Below are positions 44,083 through 54,618 of a stretch of 64,000 nt of DNA, one piece after another. Source of the DNA: Geomonas azotofigens (GTDB taxonomy: Bacteria > Desulfobacterota > Desulfuromonadia > Geobacterales > Geobacteraceae); NCBI RefSeq assembly GCF_018919395.1, contig NZ_JAHLME010000001.1:868001-932000 (forward strand), given 5' to 3'. Positions within the stretch are counted from its first letter, which is position 1. Each line of letters opens with the position of its first letter. Below the pieces are notes generated by a model. It ran no database searches, was not told the DNA's origin, and was given only the letters and a program-made list of their open reading frames with translations. The translations under genes and the position numbers were made by a program.

Positions 44083-44808
44083 ATGATCCTGTACATAGGC
44101 ACCAGCGGTTTTTCCTACACCGAGTGGAAAGGGAGTTTCTACCCGCAGGACCTGCCGTCCCGGGAGATGCTGCACTACTACGGTGGGCAGTTCAACAGCG
44201 TTGAAATCAACAACACCTTCCACCGCATGCCCAAGGACTCGATGCTGGCGGGGTGGCGCGACGAGGTGCCGGAGACCTTCAGGTTCGTGCTCAAGGCGCC
44301 GCAGCGCATTACCCACGTGAACCGGCTGCGCGACGTCGCCGACCAGGTGTCCTACCTCTTCGATGTAGCCGGGGTGTTGGGGAGGCGCCTGGGCGCCGTG
44401 CTGTTCCAGCTTCCCCCCAGTCTCAAGAAGGACCTGCCCCTGTTGCACGATCTGTTGGCGTTGATACCGCCGGGGCGCCGGGTGGCCCTGCAGTTTCGCC
44501 ACCGCTCCTGGCTCGATGACGAGGTGTTCGCGCTCTTGCACAGAAACGACGCCGCGCTCTGCATCGCGGACATCGAGGAAGAACTGGAGATCCCGGCGGT
44601 GGCGACGGCAACCTGGGGGTACCTCAGGCTTAGGCGTCCGGAGTACCAGGTGGAGGAGTTGAGGAAGTGGGCGGAGCTTGTGCGCGGCAGGGGATGGAGC
44701 GAAGCCTTCGTCTTCTTCAAGCACGAGGACGAGGCGAAGGGCCCGCTCTTCGCGCGGCGCTTCGTGGAGCTTATTTCGGGGGAGAGGGACAACGGGAGGG
44801 GGCTCTGA
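44083..44808 (+). CDS. DUF72 (YecE-like) protein
   Basis: 241 residues of the DUF72 family, a TIM-barrel fold of unknown function widespread in bacteria and archaea. Conserved N-terminus YIGTSGFSYTEWKGSFYP, then FNSVEINNTFHRMP, FRFVLKAPQRITH, GAVLFQLPPSLKKD, VALQFRHRSWLDDEV and the C-terminal AFVFFKHEDEAKGPLFA. The start is preceded by GGGGGC. There is no clear link with the neighbouring small membrane protein gene. Confidence 0.9.
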   Translation: MILYIGTSGFSYTEWKGSFYPQDLPSREMLHYYGGQFNSVEINNTFHRMPKDSMLAGWRDEVPETFRFVLKAPQRITHVNRLRDVADQVSYLFDVAGVLGRRLGAVLFQLPPSLKKDLPLLHDLLALIPPGRRVALQFRHRSWLDDEVFALLHRNDAALCIADIEEELEIPAVATATWGYLRLRRPEYQVEELRKWAELVRGRGWSEAFVFFKHEDEAKGPLFARRFVELISGERDNGRGL

Positions 44809-44893
44809 ACGCGGCCCCGTAGCCCAGGTTGGTGGAGCGGGTGTACAACTGGCGAAAAATCACTAATTTGTATTGAGGATAAAAGGAGGCACC

Positions 44894-45220
44894 ATGAGCA
44901 TCTGGAGCATAGCCAAGATAGCGGCGACGAGGATACCGTGGGGGCGGGTGATGGAGAACCTCCCCATGGTGGCGGACATGGCCAGCCGGGCCAAGGGGCG
45001 CTTTATGGGGCCCGGCTCCCCCGGAGGAATGGAGGCCAGGTTGCACCATCTGGAAGAGGAGAACCGGAAACTGGAGCGGGCGCTCCTGGAGACCTCGGGG
45101 CACCTGCAACTCACCATCAAGACGCTCAAGGTGGTGCTGGCCCGCGAGAAGATGCTCATGGCGGTGGCGGGGGTGTCGCTGCTGGTGTCGATAGTGGCGC
45201 TGGTGATCGCGCTCAGGTAA
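44894..45220 (+). CDS. Small coiled-coil, C-terminally membrane-anchored protein
   Basis: 108 residues. A basic, possibly amphipathic N-terminus (MSIWSIAKIAATRIPWGRV) is followed by a Gly-rich segment, a coiled coil near 52-85 (EARLHHLEEENRKLERALLETSGHLQ) and one membrane helix at about 88-107 (MAVAGVSLLVSIVALVIAL). The start at 44894 is fixed by AAAGGAGGCACC. No family recognised. The tail-anchored topology suggests a scaffold at the inner membrane. It is convergent with rsmE. Confidence 0.75.
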   Translation: MSIWSIAKIAATRIPWGRVMENLPMVADMASRAKGRFMGPGSPGGMEARLHHLEEENRKLERALLETSGHLQLTIKTLKVVLAREKMLMAVAGVSLLVSIVALVIALR

Positions 45221-45260
45221 GGGACTGGCTCCGCCAGGTGCCTGTTCCCTTAAAGATCTG

Positions 45261-46001
45261 TCACCCCAAGTCTCCCCAGTGAAACTGCAGAATCGAGACC
45301 AGCGCCAGTCCCGCGGTCTCGGTGCGCAGGATCCGCTTTCCCAGTGTCACCGGGGTGAAGCCGCAGGCAAGGGCTGCGGCCACCTCCTCCGCGCTCAGCC
45401 CACCCTCCGGGCCGACCACCACGGCCACACTCTCCGGCCCCTGGTACCGTTCCAGGCACTCCCGCAGCGTGGTCTTTTCTTCCCCTTCCCACAAAAGCAG
45501 CTTCACCGTCTGCCCCGCATCCCGGAGCACTTCCTTCAAGCTTCCGCCGATGGCCACCCGGGGCGCGGAGCTTCGCCCGCACTGGCGGGCGGCCTCCTGC
45601 ACGATCTTCTCGAAACGGGCCAGCTTCCCCGCCGTCTTCTCGCCGCGCAGTTTCACGATCGAGCGCGCGGCATCGAAGGTGACCACCTCGGTTATGCCGA
45701 GTTCGGTGCACTTTTGCAGGATCAGGTCGAGCTTGTCCCCCTTGGGAAGCCCCTGGTACAGGGTGATGCGCAGTCCCGGCTCCCGTTCGGGCGCGGCGGA
45801 GGTGGCCTCGATGCGGACGGTGAGGCTCTTCGCGCCCACTTCGGCAACCACGCCGCTGTGGCGCCTGCCGTCGGCATCCACCAGCTCGACCTCGGCCCCC
45901 TCTTTCAGCCGCAACACGCGCGCCATGTGCCGGTACAGCTCGCCGGTGACGGTCGCTGCCCCGTCGCTGACCGGGTTGTCGCCCAGGAAGAAGCTGCGCA
46001 T
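45261..46001 (-). CDS. rsmE: 16S rRNA (uracil-1498-N3)-methyltransferase
   Basis: 246 residues, SPOUT-class methyltransferase acting on U1498 of 16S rRNA with SAM. N-terminal PUA-like part (MRSFFLGDN...HMARVLRLKEGAEVELVDADG), then LYQGLPKGDKLDLILQKCTELGI, EAARQCGRSSAPRV and the knotted SAM site VVVGPEGGLSAEEV...LGKRILRTETAGLALVSILQ. The start at 46001 lies two bases after the prmA stop, so the pair is translationally coupled; the open frame's upstream Met would overlap prmA. Confidence 0.94.
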   Translation of the reverse strand: MRSFFLGDNPVSDGAATVTGELYRHMARVLRLKEGAEVELVDADGRRHSGVVAEVGAKSLTVRIEATSAAPEREPGLRITLYQGLPKGDKLDLILQKCTELGITEVVTFDAARSIVKLRGEKTAGKLARFEKIVQEAARQCGRSSAPRVAIGGSLKEVLRDAGQTVKLLLWEGEEKTTLRECLERYQGPESVAVVVGPEGGLSAEEVAAALACGFTPVTLGKRILRTETAGLALVSILQFHWGDLG

Positions 46002-46003
46002 GG

Positions 46004-46924
46004 TTAGAAGGGTTTTCTCAGGGTGAGGCAGGACCACTCGAGCTCACGCGGGTTTTCCACCAGTTCCAGTGCGGGGAAACCGGCGCGGACGAACTCCTCT
46101 TTCTCGGTGAGGATGCCGGAGAGGATCAGCCAGCCGCCGGGCGCCACCCGCGAGGTGAGCTGGTCGGAGAGGCGCACCAGCTCCTCGGCGAGGATATTGG
46201 CCACCACGACGGCATAGCCGCCGGGAAGCTGGGACAGGTCGGTGGTGGAGGCCTTGACCACGGTGTCGACGCCGTTCAGTTCCAGGTTTTCCTGCGTTAC
46301 CCGGACCGCTTCCGGGTCGATGTCCACGGCGGTGACCTCGGTGGCGCCCAAAAGGGCGGCGGCGATGCTCAAGACGCCGGAGCCGGTGCCGACGTCGAGG
46401 ACCGGGTTGGGGAGCTTGCCACCTTCGGCGGCGAAGGCGATCCGCTCCAGGGACTCCAGGCACATCTTGGTGGTAGGATGGGCGCCGGTGCCGAAGGCCA
46501 TGCCGGGGTCGATCTGGATGACCAGGTCACCCTCGACCCGCTGGTACTCCTCCCAGGTCGGTTTGATCACCAGCCGGTTGCCGATGCGCACCGGCTTGAA
46601 GTGCACCTTCCAGTTGTTGGCCCAGTCCTCGTTCTTGATGATGCTGACCACCGGCGGGGTGTAGACGAAGCCCGGGAAGTCCGGCCCGTGCTGGGCCAGA
46701 AAATGCTCCACCTTGATGCGCATGTCCTCCAGGGAGTCATCCAGGGGGAGGTATCCCTTCACCGTCTTGATGCTGGTGTCTTCCAGGGTGTCCAGGGAAA
46801 AGGTATCCAGGTGCAGGTTATCGACGCCGACGCCGTTGCCGGTCAGTTCGACTAAAAAGTCAGCTAATGTGTCGACCATCTCGGCCGGGACGTCACAGGC
46901 GATTTCCGCCCAGTCTGTAATCAT
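46004..46924 (-). CDS. prmA: Ribosomal protein L11 methyltransferase
   Basis: 306 residues. It trimethylates L11 using SAM. The N-terminal substrate-recognition domain (WAEIACDVPAEMVDTLADFL) is followed by EDWANNWKVHFKPVRIG, IDPGMAFGTGAHPTT and the SAM motif LDVGTGSGVLSIAAALLGA with AVDIDPEAV; NILAEELV completes the class I fold. AAAGGAG precedes the start at 46924. It forms a two-gene operon with rsmE. Confidence 0.95.
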   Translation of the reverse strand: MITDWAEIACDVPAEMVDTLADFLVELTGNGVGVDNLHLDTFSLDTLEDTSIKTVKGYLPLDDSLEDMRIKVEHFLAQHGPDFPGFVYTPPVVSIIKNEDWANNWKVHFKPVRIGNRLVIKPTWEEYQRVEGDLVIQIDPGMAFGTGAHPTTKMCLESLERIAFAAEGGKLPNPVLDVGTGSGVLSIAAALLGATEVTAVDIDPEAVRVTQENLELNGVDTVVKASTTDLSQLPGGYAVVVANILAEELVRLSDQLTSRVAPGGWLILSGILTEKEEFVRAGFPALELVENPRELEWSCLTLRKPF

Positions 46925-46965
46925 AATGAGTTTGCTTCTCCTTTTGGTTTCCGAATTGCCGCATT

Positions 46966-46995
46966 AAACTACCAGAGAAATAAAGGAAATGGCAA
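46966..46995 (-). promoter_or_regulatory. Candidate promoter of prmA-rsmE
   Basis: Minus strand TTGCCA, 18 bases, TAGTTT. Confidence 0.4.
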
Positions 46996-47091
46996 TGAAA
47001 ACCTTGACATCCAAAAAAACTAGGGCGTAATTATAATTAAAATTTTTCGGAGATATGCCGATAAGAATTTCCAGAAGGTTTTCCCATTAAA

Positions 47092-47129
47092 TTTTAGTTT
47101 TGCCTAAAATGAAAAAACATGGTATATAT
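47092..47129 (+). promoter_or_regulatory. Promoter and dyad upstream of the PPDK/PEPS regulatory gene
   Basis: TTGCCT (47101), 17 bases, TATATA (47124-47129). A dyad ATTTTAG-N6-CTAAAAT at 47092-47111 overlaps the -35 and may be an operator. A second possible promoter, TTGACA-N18-TAATTA, lies at 47004-47033. Confidence 0.5.
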
Positions 47130-47193
47130 CTAATGAGTTTGGCGGGAGAGCCGATAAGGTCTTGGCAGAGCGGCAGTTTTCAGGTGACTACGG

Positions 47194-48006
47194 ATGTACC
47201 ACGTTTACTTACTTTCTGATGCGACGGGCGAGACCGTCGAGCGGGTGGCGCGAGCCGCGTTGACCCAGTTCAAGGACGTGGACGTTCGCCTGCGCCGGGT
47301 CGGGCAGATCAGGAACCGTGACGACATCCTGAAGGCCCTGGACGAGGTAGACCGCTTACCCGGCATTATCTTCTATACGCTGGTGAACACGGAACTGGCG
47401 CAGTTCGTCAGGAACGAGTGCGAGGCGAGACAGTTGGAGGCGGTGGACCTGATCACGCCCCTTCTCTTCAAGCTGGCCGAGTTCCTGGAGATGAGGCCGC
47501 AGAAGCTTCCCGGCCTGCAGTACGAGATGAACTCCGAGTATTACCGCCGCATGGAGGCGGTTGATTTTACGGTGAAGCAGGACGATGGCCAGGAGCCGCG
47601 CAACCTGCACAAGGCGGACATCGTCCTGATCGGCGTGTCCCGCTCGTCCAAGACTCCGCTCTCCATGTACCTCGCCCACAAGGGGTACAAGGTGGCGAAC
47701 GTGCCCATCATCCAGGGAATCGATCCTCCCCCCGAACTGGAGGAGGTGGAGCCGGAACGGGTGGTAGGCCTCATTATCGACACGCAGCGACTGGTCGATA
47801 TCCGTTGCGCGCGGCTCAGGAACCTGAGGCAAAGCCCGCGCGGCAGCTACGCCGACTATAGGCAGGTCGAGGAAGAACTCGCCTACTGCCGGCGCTTTTA
47901 CCGAGCCCACCCCGCCTGGCTGGTTATCGACGTAACCAACAAATCGGTTGAGGAGTCTGCCGCCGAGATCTTGAGCAGACTTCATGGTGATATCAGGCAC
48001 GATTAG
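47194..48006 (+). CDS. ppsR: PEP synthase / pyruvate,phosphate dikinase regulatory protein (DUF299)
   Basis: 270 residues. Bifunctional ADP-dependent kinase and Pi-dependent pyrophosphorylase that switches off or on PEP synthase or PPDK by (de)phosphorylating a Thr next to the catalytic His. Diagnostic parts: N-terminal [19 protein letters not shown], a P-loop [15 protein letters not shown] near 149-163, and C-terminal [19 protein letters not shown]. Which of the two targets is used cannot be told here. ppc lies in the same window, 44 kb away, at the same PEP node. Followed after 33 bases by the response regulator. Confidence 0.92.
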   Translation: MYHVYLLSDATGETVERVARAALTQFKDVDVRLRRVGQIRNRDDILKALDEVDRLPGIIFYTLVNTELAQFVRNECEARQLEAVDLITPLLFKLAEFLEMRPQKLPGLQYEMNSEYYRRMEAVDFTVKQDDGQEPRNLHKADIVLIGVSRSSKTPLSMYLAHKGYKVANVPIIQGIDPPPELEEVEPERVVGLIIDTQRLVDIRCARLRNLRQSPRGSYADYRQVEEELAYCRRFYRAHPAWLVIDVTNKSVEESAAEILSRLHGDIRHD

Positions 48007-48039
48007 AGGTCGACATAATTTAAAAGAGAGGAAATCAAC

Positions 48040-48714
48040 ATGAGAATCTTGGTGGTTGAAGACGAAAAAAAGGTTGCCAGCTTCATCAAGCGCGGGCTCG
48101 AGGAGGAGCAGTACGAAGTCCACACGGCCGCGGACGGTGAAGAGGGGCTTAAGCTTGCGCTGGAGAAGCCGTTCGATCTGATCGTGCTCGACTGGATGCT
48201 CCCGAAAAAAGACGGACTTTCCGTGCTGAAGGAACTGAGGGAGCGCAAGAATGTCACCCCGATCCTGATGCTCACCGCGAAGGACTCCGTAGAAGATATC
48301 GTGGCTGGTCTGGACTCCGGTTCCGACGACTACCTGACCAAGCCGTTCGCCTTCGCCGAGCTGTTGGCCCGCGTCCGTGCGCTGATGAGAAGGAGCGAGC
48401 TCGACCGCGGCGCCGAGATCCGCTTCGCCGACCTGCGTCTTGACCCGGTAACCCACAAGGTATGGCGCAAGGACAAGGAGATCGATCTCACCGCGAAAGA
48501 GTACGGTCTGCTCGAGTACTTCATGCGCAACCCGCACCAGGTGCTCACCAGGACCATGATCGCCGAGCACGTCTGGGATTACACCTTCGACAGCTTCACC
48601 AACATCATCGACGTCTACGTGAACTACCTGCGCAAGAAGATCGATCGTGAAGCCGACAAGAAGCTGATCCACACCGTGAGGGGCGTGGGCTACATCCTCA
48701 AAGAAGAAGAGTAG
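48040..48714 (+). CDS. OmpR-family response regulator
   Basis: 224 residues. Receiver domain 1-115 with EDE acid pocket, phosphorylatable Asp in IVLDWMLPKKDG (about 51), Thr in MLTAKD and Lys in TKPFAFAELLARV. Winged-helix DNA-binding domain about 130-222 (LTAKEYGLLEYFMRNPHQVLTR, HTVRGVGYIL). Close in pattern to CusR/MprA-type regulators. No histidine kinase follows; a terminator and htrA do. It is probably co-transcribed with ppsR. Start behind AGAGAGGAAATC. Confidence 0.93.
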   Translation: MRILVVEDEKKVASFIKRGLEEEQYEVHTAADGEEGLKLALEKPFDLIVLDWMLPKKDGLSVLKELRERKNVTPILMLTAKDSVEDIVAGLDSGSDDYLTKPFAFAELLARVRALMRRSELDRGAEIRFADLRLDPVTHKVWRKDKEIDLTAKEYGLLEYFMRNPHQVLTRTMIAEHVWDYTFDSFTNIIDVYVNYLRKKIDREADKKLIHTVRGVGYILKEEE

Positions 48715-48740
48715 CACTCCGCCGCATCCCGCAGTCCGAC

Positions 48741-48787
48741 AAACGGACCTCTCCTGGCCGCAGCGGCCGGGGAGAGGTCCGTTTTTT
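48741..48787 (+). terminator. Terminator after the response regulator
   Basis: AAACGGACCTCTCC / GGAGAGGTCCGTTT 14-bp stem with an inner GGCCG-CA-GCGGCC hairpin, then TTTT. Confidence 0.92.
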
Positions 48788-48815
48788 GTTTACGGGAGTC
48801 GTCTTTGGGCGAGGC

Positions 48816-48844
48816 TTGACAAACAACCGGGTCAGTATTAGCTT
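48816..48844 (+). promoter_or_regulatory. Promoter of htrA
   Basis: TTGACA, 17 bases, TAGCTT, 29 bases before the start codon at 48873. Confidence 0.6.
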
Positions 48845-48872
48845 TACCGTACTCAAATCCCAGGAGGTAGCC

Positions 48873-50252
48873 ATGCAGGCAGCGATCGTCGCAAGATTTC
48901 TGGTGTTTAGCTTATTTCTCTCCTCGATTTTCTCCACCGTCGCGGGCGCCACGACGCTCACCCCCGACTTCGCGAAGCTGGCCAAGAAGCTGAAACCGGC
49001 GGTCGTCAACATCAGTACCTCCAAGACCATCGCCATGCAGAAGCGGCAGCATCCGGGCGGCGATCCGTTCCAGGAGTACTTCGAGAAGTTCTTCGAGTCA
49101 CCGCGCCAGCAGCATCCCTACAAGCAGCAAAGCATGGGGTCTGGTTTCATCATCAGCGATGACGGCTACATCATCACCAACAACCACGTGGTGAAGGACG
49201 CCGACGACATCAAGGTGAAGCTCTCCGACGGCCGCGAGTACAAGGGAGAGATCAAGGGGCGCGACGACAAGCTCGACCTCGCCCTGGTCAAGATCGACAC
49301 CAAGGCGCACCTGCCGGTGGCCCCCTTGGGCGACAGCGACAAGATGGAAGTCGGTGACTGGGTCATGGCCATCGGCAATCCCTTCGGCCTGAGCCAGACG
49401 GTCACCGCCGGCATCATCAGCGCCCAGGGGCGTGTCATTGGCAGCGGCCCGTACGACGACTTCATCCAGACCGACGCCTCCATCAACCCGGGCAACTCCG
49501 GCGGCCCGCTCTTCAACACCGACGGCGAGGTCATCGGCATCAACACGGCCATCGTGTCGGGCGGACAGGGGATCGGCTTCGCCATCCCGATCAACATGGC
49601 CAAGGAAATCCTGCCCCAGCTCAAGGAGAAGGGAAAGGTGACCCGCGGCTGGCTCGGCGTCTCGGTGCAGATGGTGACCCAGGACCTGGCGAAGTCCTTC
49701 GGGATGGAAAACGAGCAGGGCGCCCTGGTGGCCGAGGTGATGAAGGACAGCCCCGCCGAGAAGGCAGGCGTCAAGGGGGGGGACATCATCCTCGAGTATG
49801 ACGGGCACACCATCAAGGACATGGCCGAGTTGCCGCGGCGCGTGGCCGCAACCCCGGTGGGCAAGAAGGTGAAGCTCGTAGTGCTGCGCGATGGCAAGCA
49901 GGTGCCGCTGCAGGTGACCGTCGAGAAGCTGAAGGACGGGGCGGAGGAAGAGGATGCCGCCGTGACCGGCGACCGGCTCGGGCTGAAGGTCGCCGACTTG
50001 ACCCCTGAACGCGCCCAGCAGATGCGGATGCAGGGGGAAAAAGGTGTCGTGGTGACCGACGTGCAGGCCGACAGCGTCGCTGAGCGTGCGGGGATCGTCG
50101 AGGGCGACCTGATCAGGGAAATCAACGGGGTCCGCATCACCGGCGTCAAGGACTACAGCAAGGTGATCGCCAGCGTGAAGAAGGGGGGCTACCTGAAGAT
50201 GCTGCTCAGAAGGGGCGACACTTCCCTCTTCGCCGCCATCAGGCTCGACTAG
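48873..50252 (+). CDS. htrA: Periplasmic serine protease Do/HtrA (DegP family)
   Basis: 459 residues. Start at 48873 behind CAGGAGGTAGCC; signal peptide MQAAIVARFLVFSLFLSSIFSTVAGA. Trypsin-like domain with the triad His (ITNNHVV), Asp (DLALVKID) and Ser (NPGNSGGPLF), then two PDZ domains (GWLGVSVQM...GGDIILEYDGHTI; GLKVADLTPERAQQM...GDLIREINGVRI). It degrades or refolds damaged envelope proteins. Many exported multidomain proteins are encoded nearby. Placed alone between two terminators. Confidence 0.95.
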   Translation: MQAAIVARFLVFSLFLSSIFSTVAGATTLTPDFAKLAKKLKPAVVNISTSKTIAMQKRQHPGGDPFQEYFEKFFESPRQQHPYKQQSMGSGFIISDDGYIITNNHVVKDADDIKVKLSDGREYKGEIKGRDDKLDLALVKIDTKAHLPVAPLGDSDKMEVGDWVMAIGNPFGLSQTVTAGIISAQGRVIGSGPYDDFIQTDASINPGNSGGPLFNTDGEVIGINTAIVSGGQGIGFAIPINMAKEILPQLKEKGKVTRGWLGVSVQMVTQDLAKSFGMENEQGALVAEVMKDSPAEKAGVKGGDIILEYDGHTIKDMAELPRRVAATPVGKKVKLVVLRDGKQVPLQVTVEKLKDGAEEEDAAVTGDRLGLKVADLTPERAQQMRMQGEKGVVVTDVQADSVAERAGIVEGDLIREINGVRITGVKDYSKVIASVKKGGYLKMLLRRGDTSLFAAIRLD

Positions 50253-50277
50253 GACGAAGCTGCATCATGCCAACGAT

Positions 50278-50310
50278 AAAGGGGGACCCGGTTGCCGGGT
50301 CCCCCTTTTT
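50278..50310 (+). terminator. Terminator of htrA
   Basis: AAAGGGGGACCCGG / CCGGGTCCCCCTTT 14-bp stem, loop TTG, then TT run. Confidence 0.93.
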
Positions 50311-50346
50311 GCGTCGTGGCTCCCATCCCCTCTCCCCTCACCCCCG

Positions 50347-50369
50347 CCCCTCTCCCGGAGGGCGAGGGG
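50347..50369. repeat. GC-rich palindromic intergenic repeat
   Basis: CCCCTCTCCC-GGA-GGGCGAGGGG hairpin between htrA and the convergent hydrolase gene. Similar to the palindrome at 8698-8722. Confidence 0.45.
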
Positions 50370-50395
50370 AGCCTTGAAGGAGCCTTCAAGGAGCC

Positions 50396-51400
50396 TTACC
50401 TCCCTGCGAAGGCCTCGGCCACCTCACGGCGCAGTTCGTCCTCCGCGCCCAGGTGCCGGGGGGAGAAGTGGAACGGGATGACCCGCGCCGCACCCGCCTC
50501 GCGCGCGAGATCACCCGCCTGGCGCGCGGTGAGGTGGGCGCGTTCCCGGGCGCGCTCGGCATCGACGTCGAGGAACACCGCCTCGATGAAAAAATAGTCG
50601 GCGTCCCGCGCCAGTTCCACGATTCGGCGGCGGTTGTCGGGAGTGAACGCGGTGTCGGTGACGTAGGCGATCTTCTCGCCCGGCACCACCTGCAGCACCT
50701 TTTCCTTCAACTGCCCAATGGTGAAGCTCCGCCCTTCATCTGCGCCGGGATGCGCCGCCGTAACCACCGTGTCATCCGGCTCGCCGCGCAGGACGGCGCG
50801 CTTCACTTCCGACAGCCAAGGCCCGACCGGGAGTCCCAGCTCGGCCAGGTGATTCTTCATGAAGTTCACGTGGAGCTTTTCCTCGAAGGCGTAGGCGAGG
50901 CAGGGGATGCTGTGCTCCAGAAAGGCGACGCGCAGGCGCAGGTTTTCCTCCTCGTGGACCACGCCGTCCTGAAAGCGGAACCGTTCTTCCGCTTCGCGGG
51001 CGAAGACCCGGCGGGAACTGAACCGGGCGCGCACCCCGCTGCCGTCGGGGTGGAGCTCGGTGACGGTGATGACGAACTCGGTGGGATAGCTCTGGATCAG
51101 GTTCCAGCTGTAGGAGGCGAGCCGGTGTTCGACCTGGCCCAGGATTCCGGGAGGGCCGAACAGGCGCAGCGCCATGTCGCGCCCGAGCATGATGCGCAGC
51201 ATGAGGTCGAAGCCGATGAAGTGGTCGATGTGGGTGTGGGAGATGCAGACGTCGCTCAGACGCAGGATCTTGCGGGGACCGAGGCGGTGGATCTCCCCTA
51301 GGTCGAAGAGGAGGGCACGCCTGGCAAACTGGAAGTCGACGTAAACCCCGGGGTCTCCAAAGGGAGGGTTCACCAGGGTGGGGAGGAAATGGGGAGTCAT
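50396..51400 (-). CDS. RNase Z-like metallo-beta-lactamase fold hydrolase
   Basis: 334 residues. Binuclear zinc motif SHTHIDHFIGFD near 54-65 (HXHXDH), a later metal ligand in YVTDTAF near 247 and the C-terminal FHFSPRH. HLTARQAGDLA matches the helix preceding the last ligand in tRNase Z. It may mature tRNA 3' ends, but length and divergence from canonical RnZ leave other phosphodiesterase substrates possible. The start at 51400 has a GGAGACACGG region upstream. Monocistronic. Confidence 0.8.
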   Translation of the reverse strand: MTPHFLPTLVNPPFGDPGVYVDFQFARRALLFDLGEIHRLGPRKILRLSDVCISHTHIDHFIGFDLMLRIMLGRDMALRLFGPPGILGQVEHRLASYSWNLIQSYPTEFVITVTELHPDGSGVRARFSSRRVFAREAEERFRFQDGVVHEEENLRLRVAFLEHSIPCLAYAFEEKLHVNFMKNHLAELGLPVGPWLSEVKRAVLRGEPDDTVVTAAHPGADEGRSFTIGQLKEKVLQVVPGEKIAYVTDTAFTPDNRRRIVELARDADYFFIEAVFLDVDAERARERAHLTARQAGDLAREAGAARVIPFHFSPRHLGAEDELRREVAEAFAGR

Positions 51401-51793
51401 CCGTGTCTCCGGAACCGTGGATGCTGGAGTGGCGAGCCACCCATTGCTATATATCCCCAGCGACCGGAGCGCAAGACGAAAAAAAGGGGACCGTTGCCGG
51501 ATCCCCTAATTTCGTAATGCAGCTCTCTCCGCCCTGTCGTTTGGTTGGGGGGCCTCACAGCGAGTTCCCATTCAGGTGGGCTCCTGTAGACCGCTTTAGG
51601 CAATTCCCGCGCAATGGGGCAGCACACCACGATCGAAACAGGCTCCCGTACAATAAATTATTCCGCAGGGGCGTTAATAACCTCACGGGCACGGCAGAGA
51701 GAGCGTGTAGTGGCTGTATTGTAGATCCGTGCTTATGAGAAATCAACCTTGTTTTCTTTAATGACAACGCGGCTCATACAGTCCCCAAAACTG
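51401..51793. other. Intergenic region, no gene seen
   Basis: Holds an imperfect GGGGACCG-TTG-CCGGATCCCC hairpin at about 51486-51506. No open frame here has both a ribosome site and protein-like composition. Confidence 0.4.
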
Positions 51794-51821
51794 TTGCAAT
51801 TTTGCCGGGTTGACGTACAAT
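51794..51821 (+). promoter_or_regulatory. Promoter of the DUF507 pair
   Basis: TTGCAA, 16 bases, TACAAT, 37 bases before the start at 51859. Confidence 0.5.
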
Positions 51822-51858
51822 GCGCCAAACCGAAACCCTTTAATAAGTGGGAGGCAAG

Positions 51859-52140
51859 ATGCGTCTTAAGGATGAACAGATCGCGCGCCTGGCGGAAAAA
51901 GTGCTGGGGGACCTGGAGCGCGCTCAACTGGTGCAGCAAAAACAGGGGCGCGGCGCCGTGCTGGCGGGGATCAAGGCCGCCATCGCCAAGGATATCAAGC
52001 AGGAGGAAGACCTGGAGCGCGACGCCGAGGCGCTCTTGGAGCAGACGCTCAAGGCCGTCGGAGGCCAGGGGATCGACCGGCACAAGATGCTCAAGATGAT
52101 CAAGGACAAACTGGCCAAGGAGAGGAAGATCGTTCTGTGA
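51859..52140 (+). CDS. DUF507 family protein (first copy)
   Basis: 93 residues, cytoplasmic, highly charged and helical. The MRLKDEQIARLAEKVLGDL opening and closing KMLKMIKDKLAKERKIVL are typical of DUF507, a family of unknown function common in deltaproteobacteria and Aquificae. Start behind GGGAGGCAAG. Followed after 38 bases by a second DUF507 gene and then by groESL, whose own promoter and CIRCE element separate it. Confidence 0.85.
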   Translation: MRLKDEQIARLAEKVLGDLERAQLVQQKQGRGAVLAGIKAAIAKDIKQEEDLERDAEALLEQTLKAVGGQGIDRHKMLKMIKDKLAKERKIVL

Positions 52141-52178
52141 TTGACCGGCCCGCCGGCCAAGCCATGCAAGGAGAGACC

Positions 52179-52451
52179 ATGCACATCTCGGAAGACCGCA
52201 TTTCCCACATAGCCCACAAGATCTACGACAAGCTCTACAACGACGACCTGGCCGATTTCCCGGACGAACGGCGCGCCCTGGACTCCATCAAGGACTCCAT
52301 CTCCGGGTTCTTCTCCATCATGGAACAGGTGGACCAGGCCGTGCGCGCGAAGCTCGCCTCCTACAGCCAGGCCAAGGTCCCGGGGAGCCGCGAATGGGAG
52401 ATCCTGTACCAGAAGTTTTACGCCGAGGAACTGGCAAAAAAGAAGTGGTAG
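52179..52451 (+). CDS. DUF507 family protein (second copy)
   Basis: 90 residues. MHISEDRISHIAHKIYDKLYND aligns with the opening of the first copy, and EWEILYQKFYAEELAKKKW replaces its basic tail. The two copies are strongly diverged, so they probably have complementary rather than redundant roles, perhaps as a heteromer. Start behind AAGGAGAGACC. Function unknown. Confidence 0.82.
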   Translation: MHISEDRISHIAHKIYDKLYNDDLADFPDERRALDSIKDSISGFFSIMEQVDQAVRAKLASYSQAKVPGSREWEILYQKFYAEELAKKKW

Positions 52452-52491
52452 CAAGGGGATAGCTGCAGGAAAATTATTTTGCAGACCGCCC

Positions 52492-52520
52492 TTGATTTTT
52501 AGGGTCATGCTGTTTATATT
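52492..52520 (+). promoter_or_regulatory. groESL promoter
   Basis: TTGATT, 17 bases, TATATT, just before the CIRCE operator. Confidence 0.7.
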
Positions 52521-52530
52521 TAGCAGGCAA

Positions 52531-52557
52531 TTAGCACTCGGCAGTTTTGAGTGCTAA
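52531..52557 (+). promoter_or_regulatory. CIRCE operator (HrcA binding site)
   Basis: TTAGCACTC, nine bases, GAGTGCTAA: a perfect CIRCE inverted repeat placed at the transcription start of groESL. It implies heat-shock control by the HrcA repressor. Confidence 0.97.
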
Positions 52558-52610
52558 TATTTTTTTCAATATCAAGAGATCGGTGCATCTCAAGGAAAGG
52601 AGAGGAAAGC

Positions 52611-52901
52611 ATGAATCTTAGACCGCTGCAGGACCGTATCATCGTGAAGAGGGTTGAGGAAGCTACCATGACCGCCGGTGGGCTGTACATCCCGGAAACC
52701 GCCAAGGAAAAGCCGCAGCAGGGCGAAGTCGTGGCAGTGGGCAACGGGAAGAGGGGCGAGGACGGCAAGGTATACCCGATCGATCTCAAGGTGGGCGACA
52801 AGGTGCTGTTCGGCAAGTATGCAGGGAGCGAAGTGAAGCTTGAGGGCGAGGATTTCCTGATCATGCGCGAAGACGACATCCTCGGCGTCATCGAGAAGTA
52901 A
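52611..52901 (+). CDS. groES: Co-chaperonin GroES
   Basis: 96 residues. Lid of the GroEL cage. [33 protein letters not shown] includes the mobile loop ([13 protein letters not shown]) that contacts Gro[13 protein letters not shown] and [31 protein letters not shown] complete the fold. Start behind AAAGGAGAGG. Heat-inducible through CIRCE upstream; co-transcribed with groEL after 51 bases. Confidence 0.98.
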   Translation: MNLRPLQDRIIVKRVEEATMTAGGLYIPETAKEKPQQGEVVAVGNGKRGEDGKVYPIDLKVGDKVLFGKYAGSEVKLEGEDFLIMREDDILGVIEK

Positions 52902-54596
<1,695 letters not shown>

Positions 54597-54618
54597 GCCT
54601 GCGGCACCAAGTAGCAAC

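Noticed and set aside
44815..44860. tRNA-like sequence (GTAGCCCAGGTTGGTGGAGCG resembles a D arm)
   Set aside because: No matching acceptor, anticodon or T arm follows; at most a remnant.
51403..51738. 111-codon plus-strand frame in the gap before the DUF507 genes
   Set aside because: No ribosome site, overlaps the 5' end of the hydrolase gene in antisense, and has no protein-like pattern.
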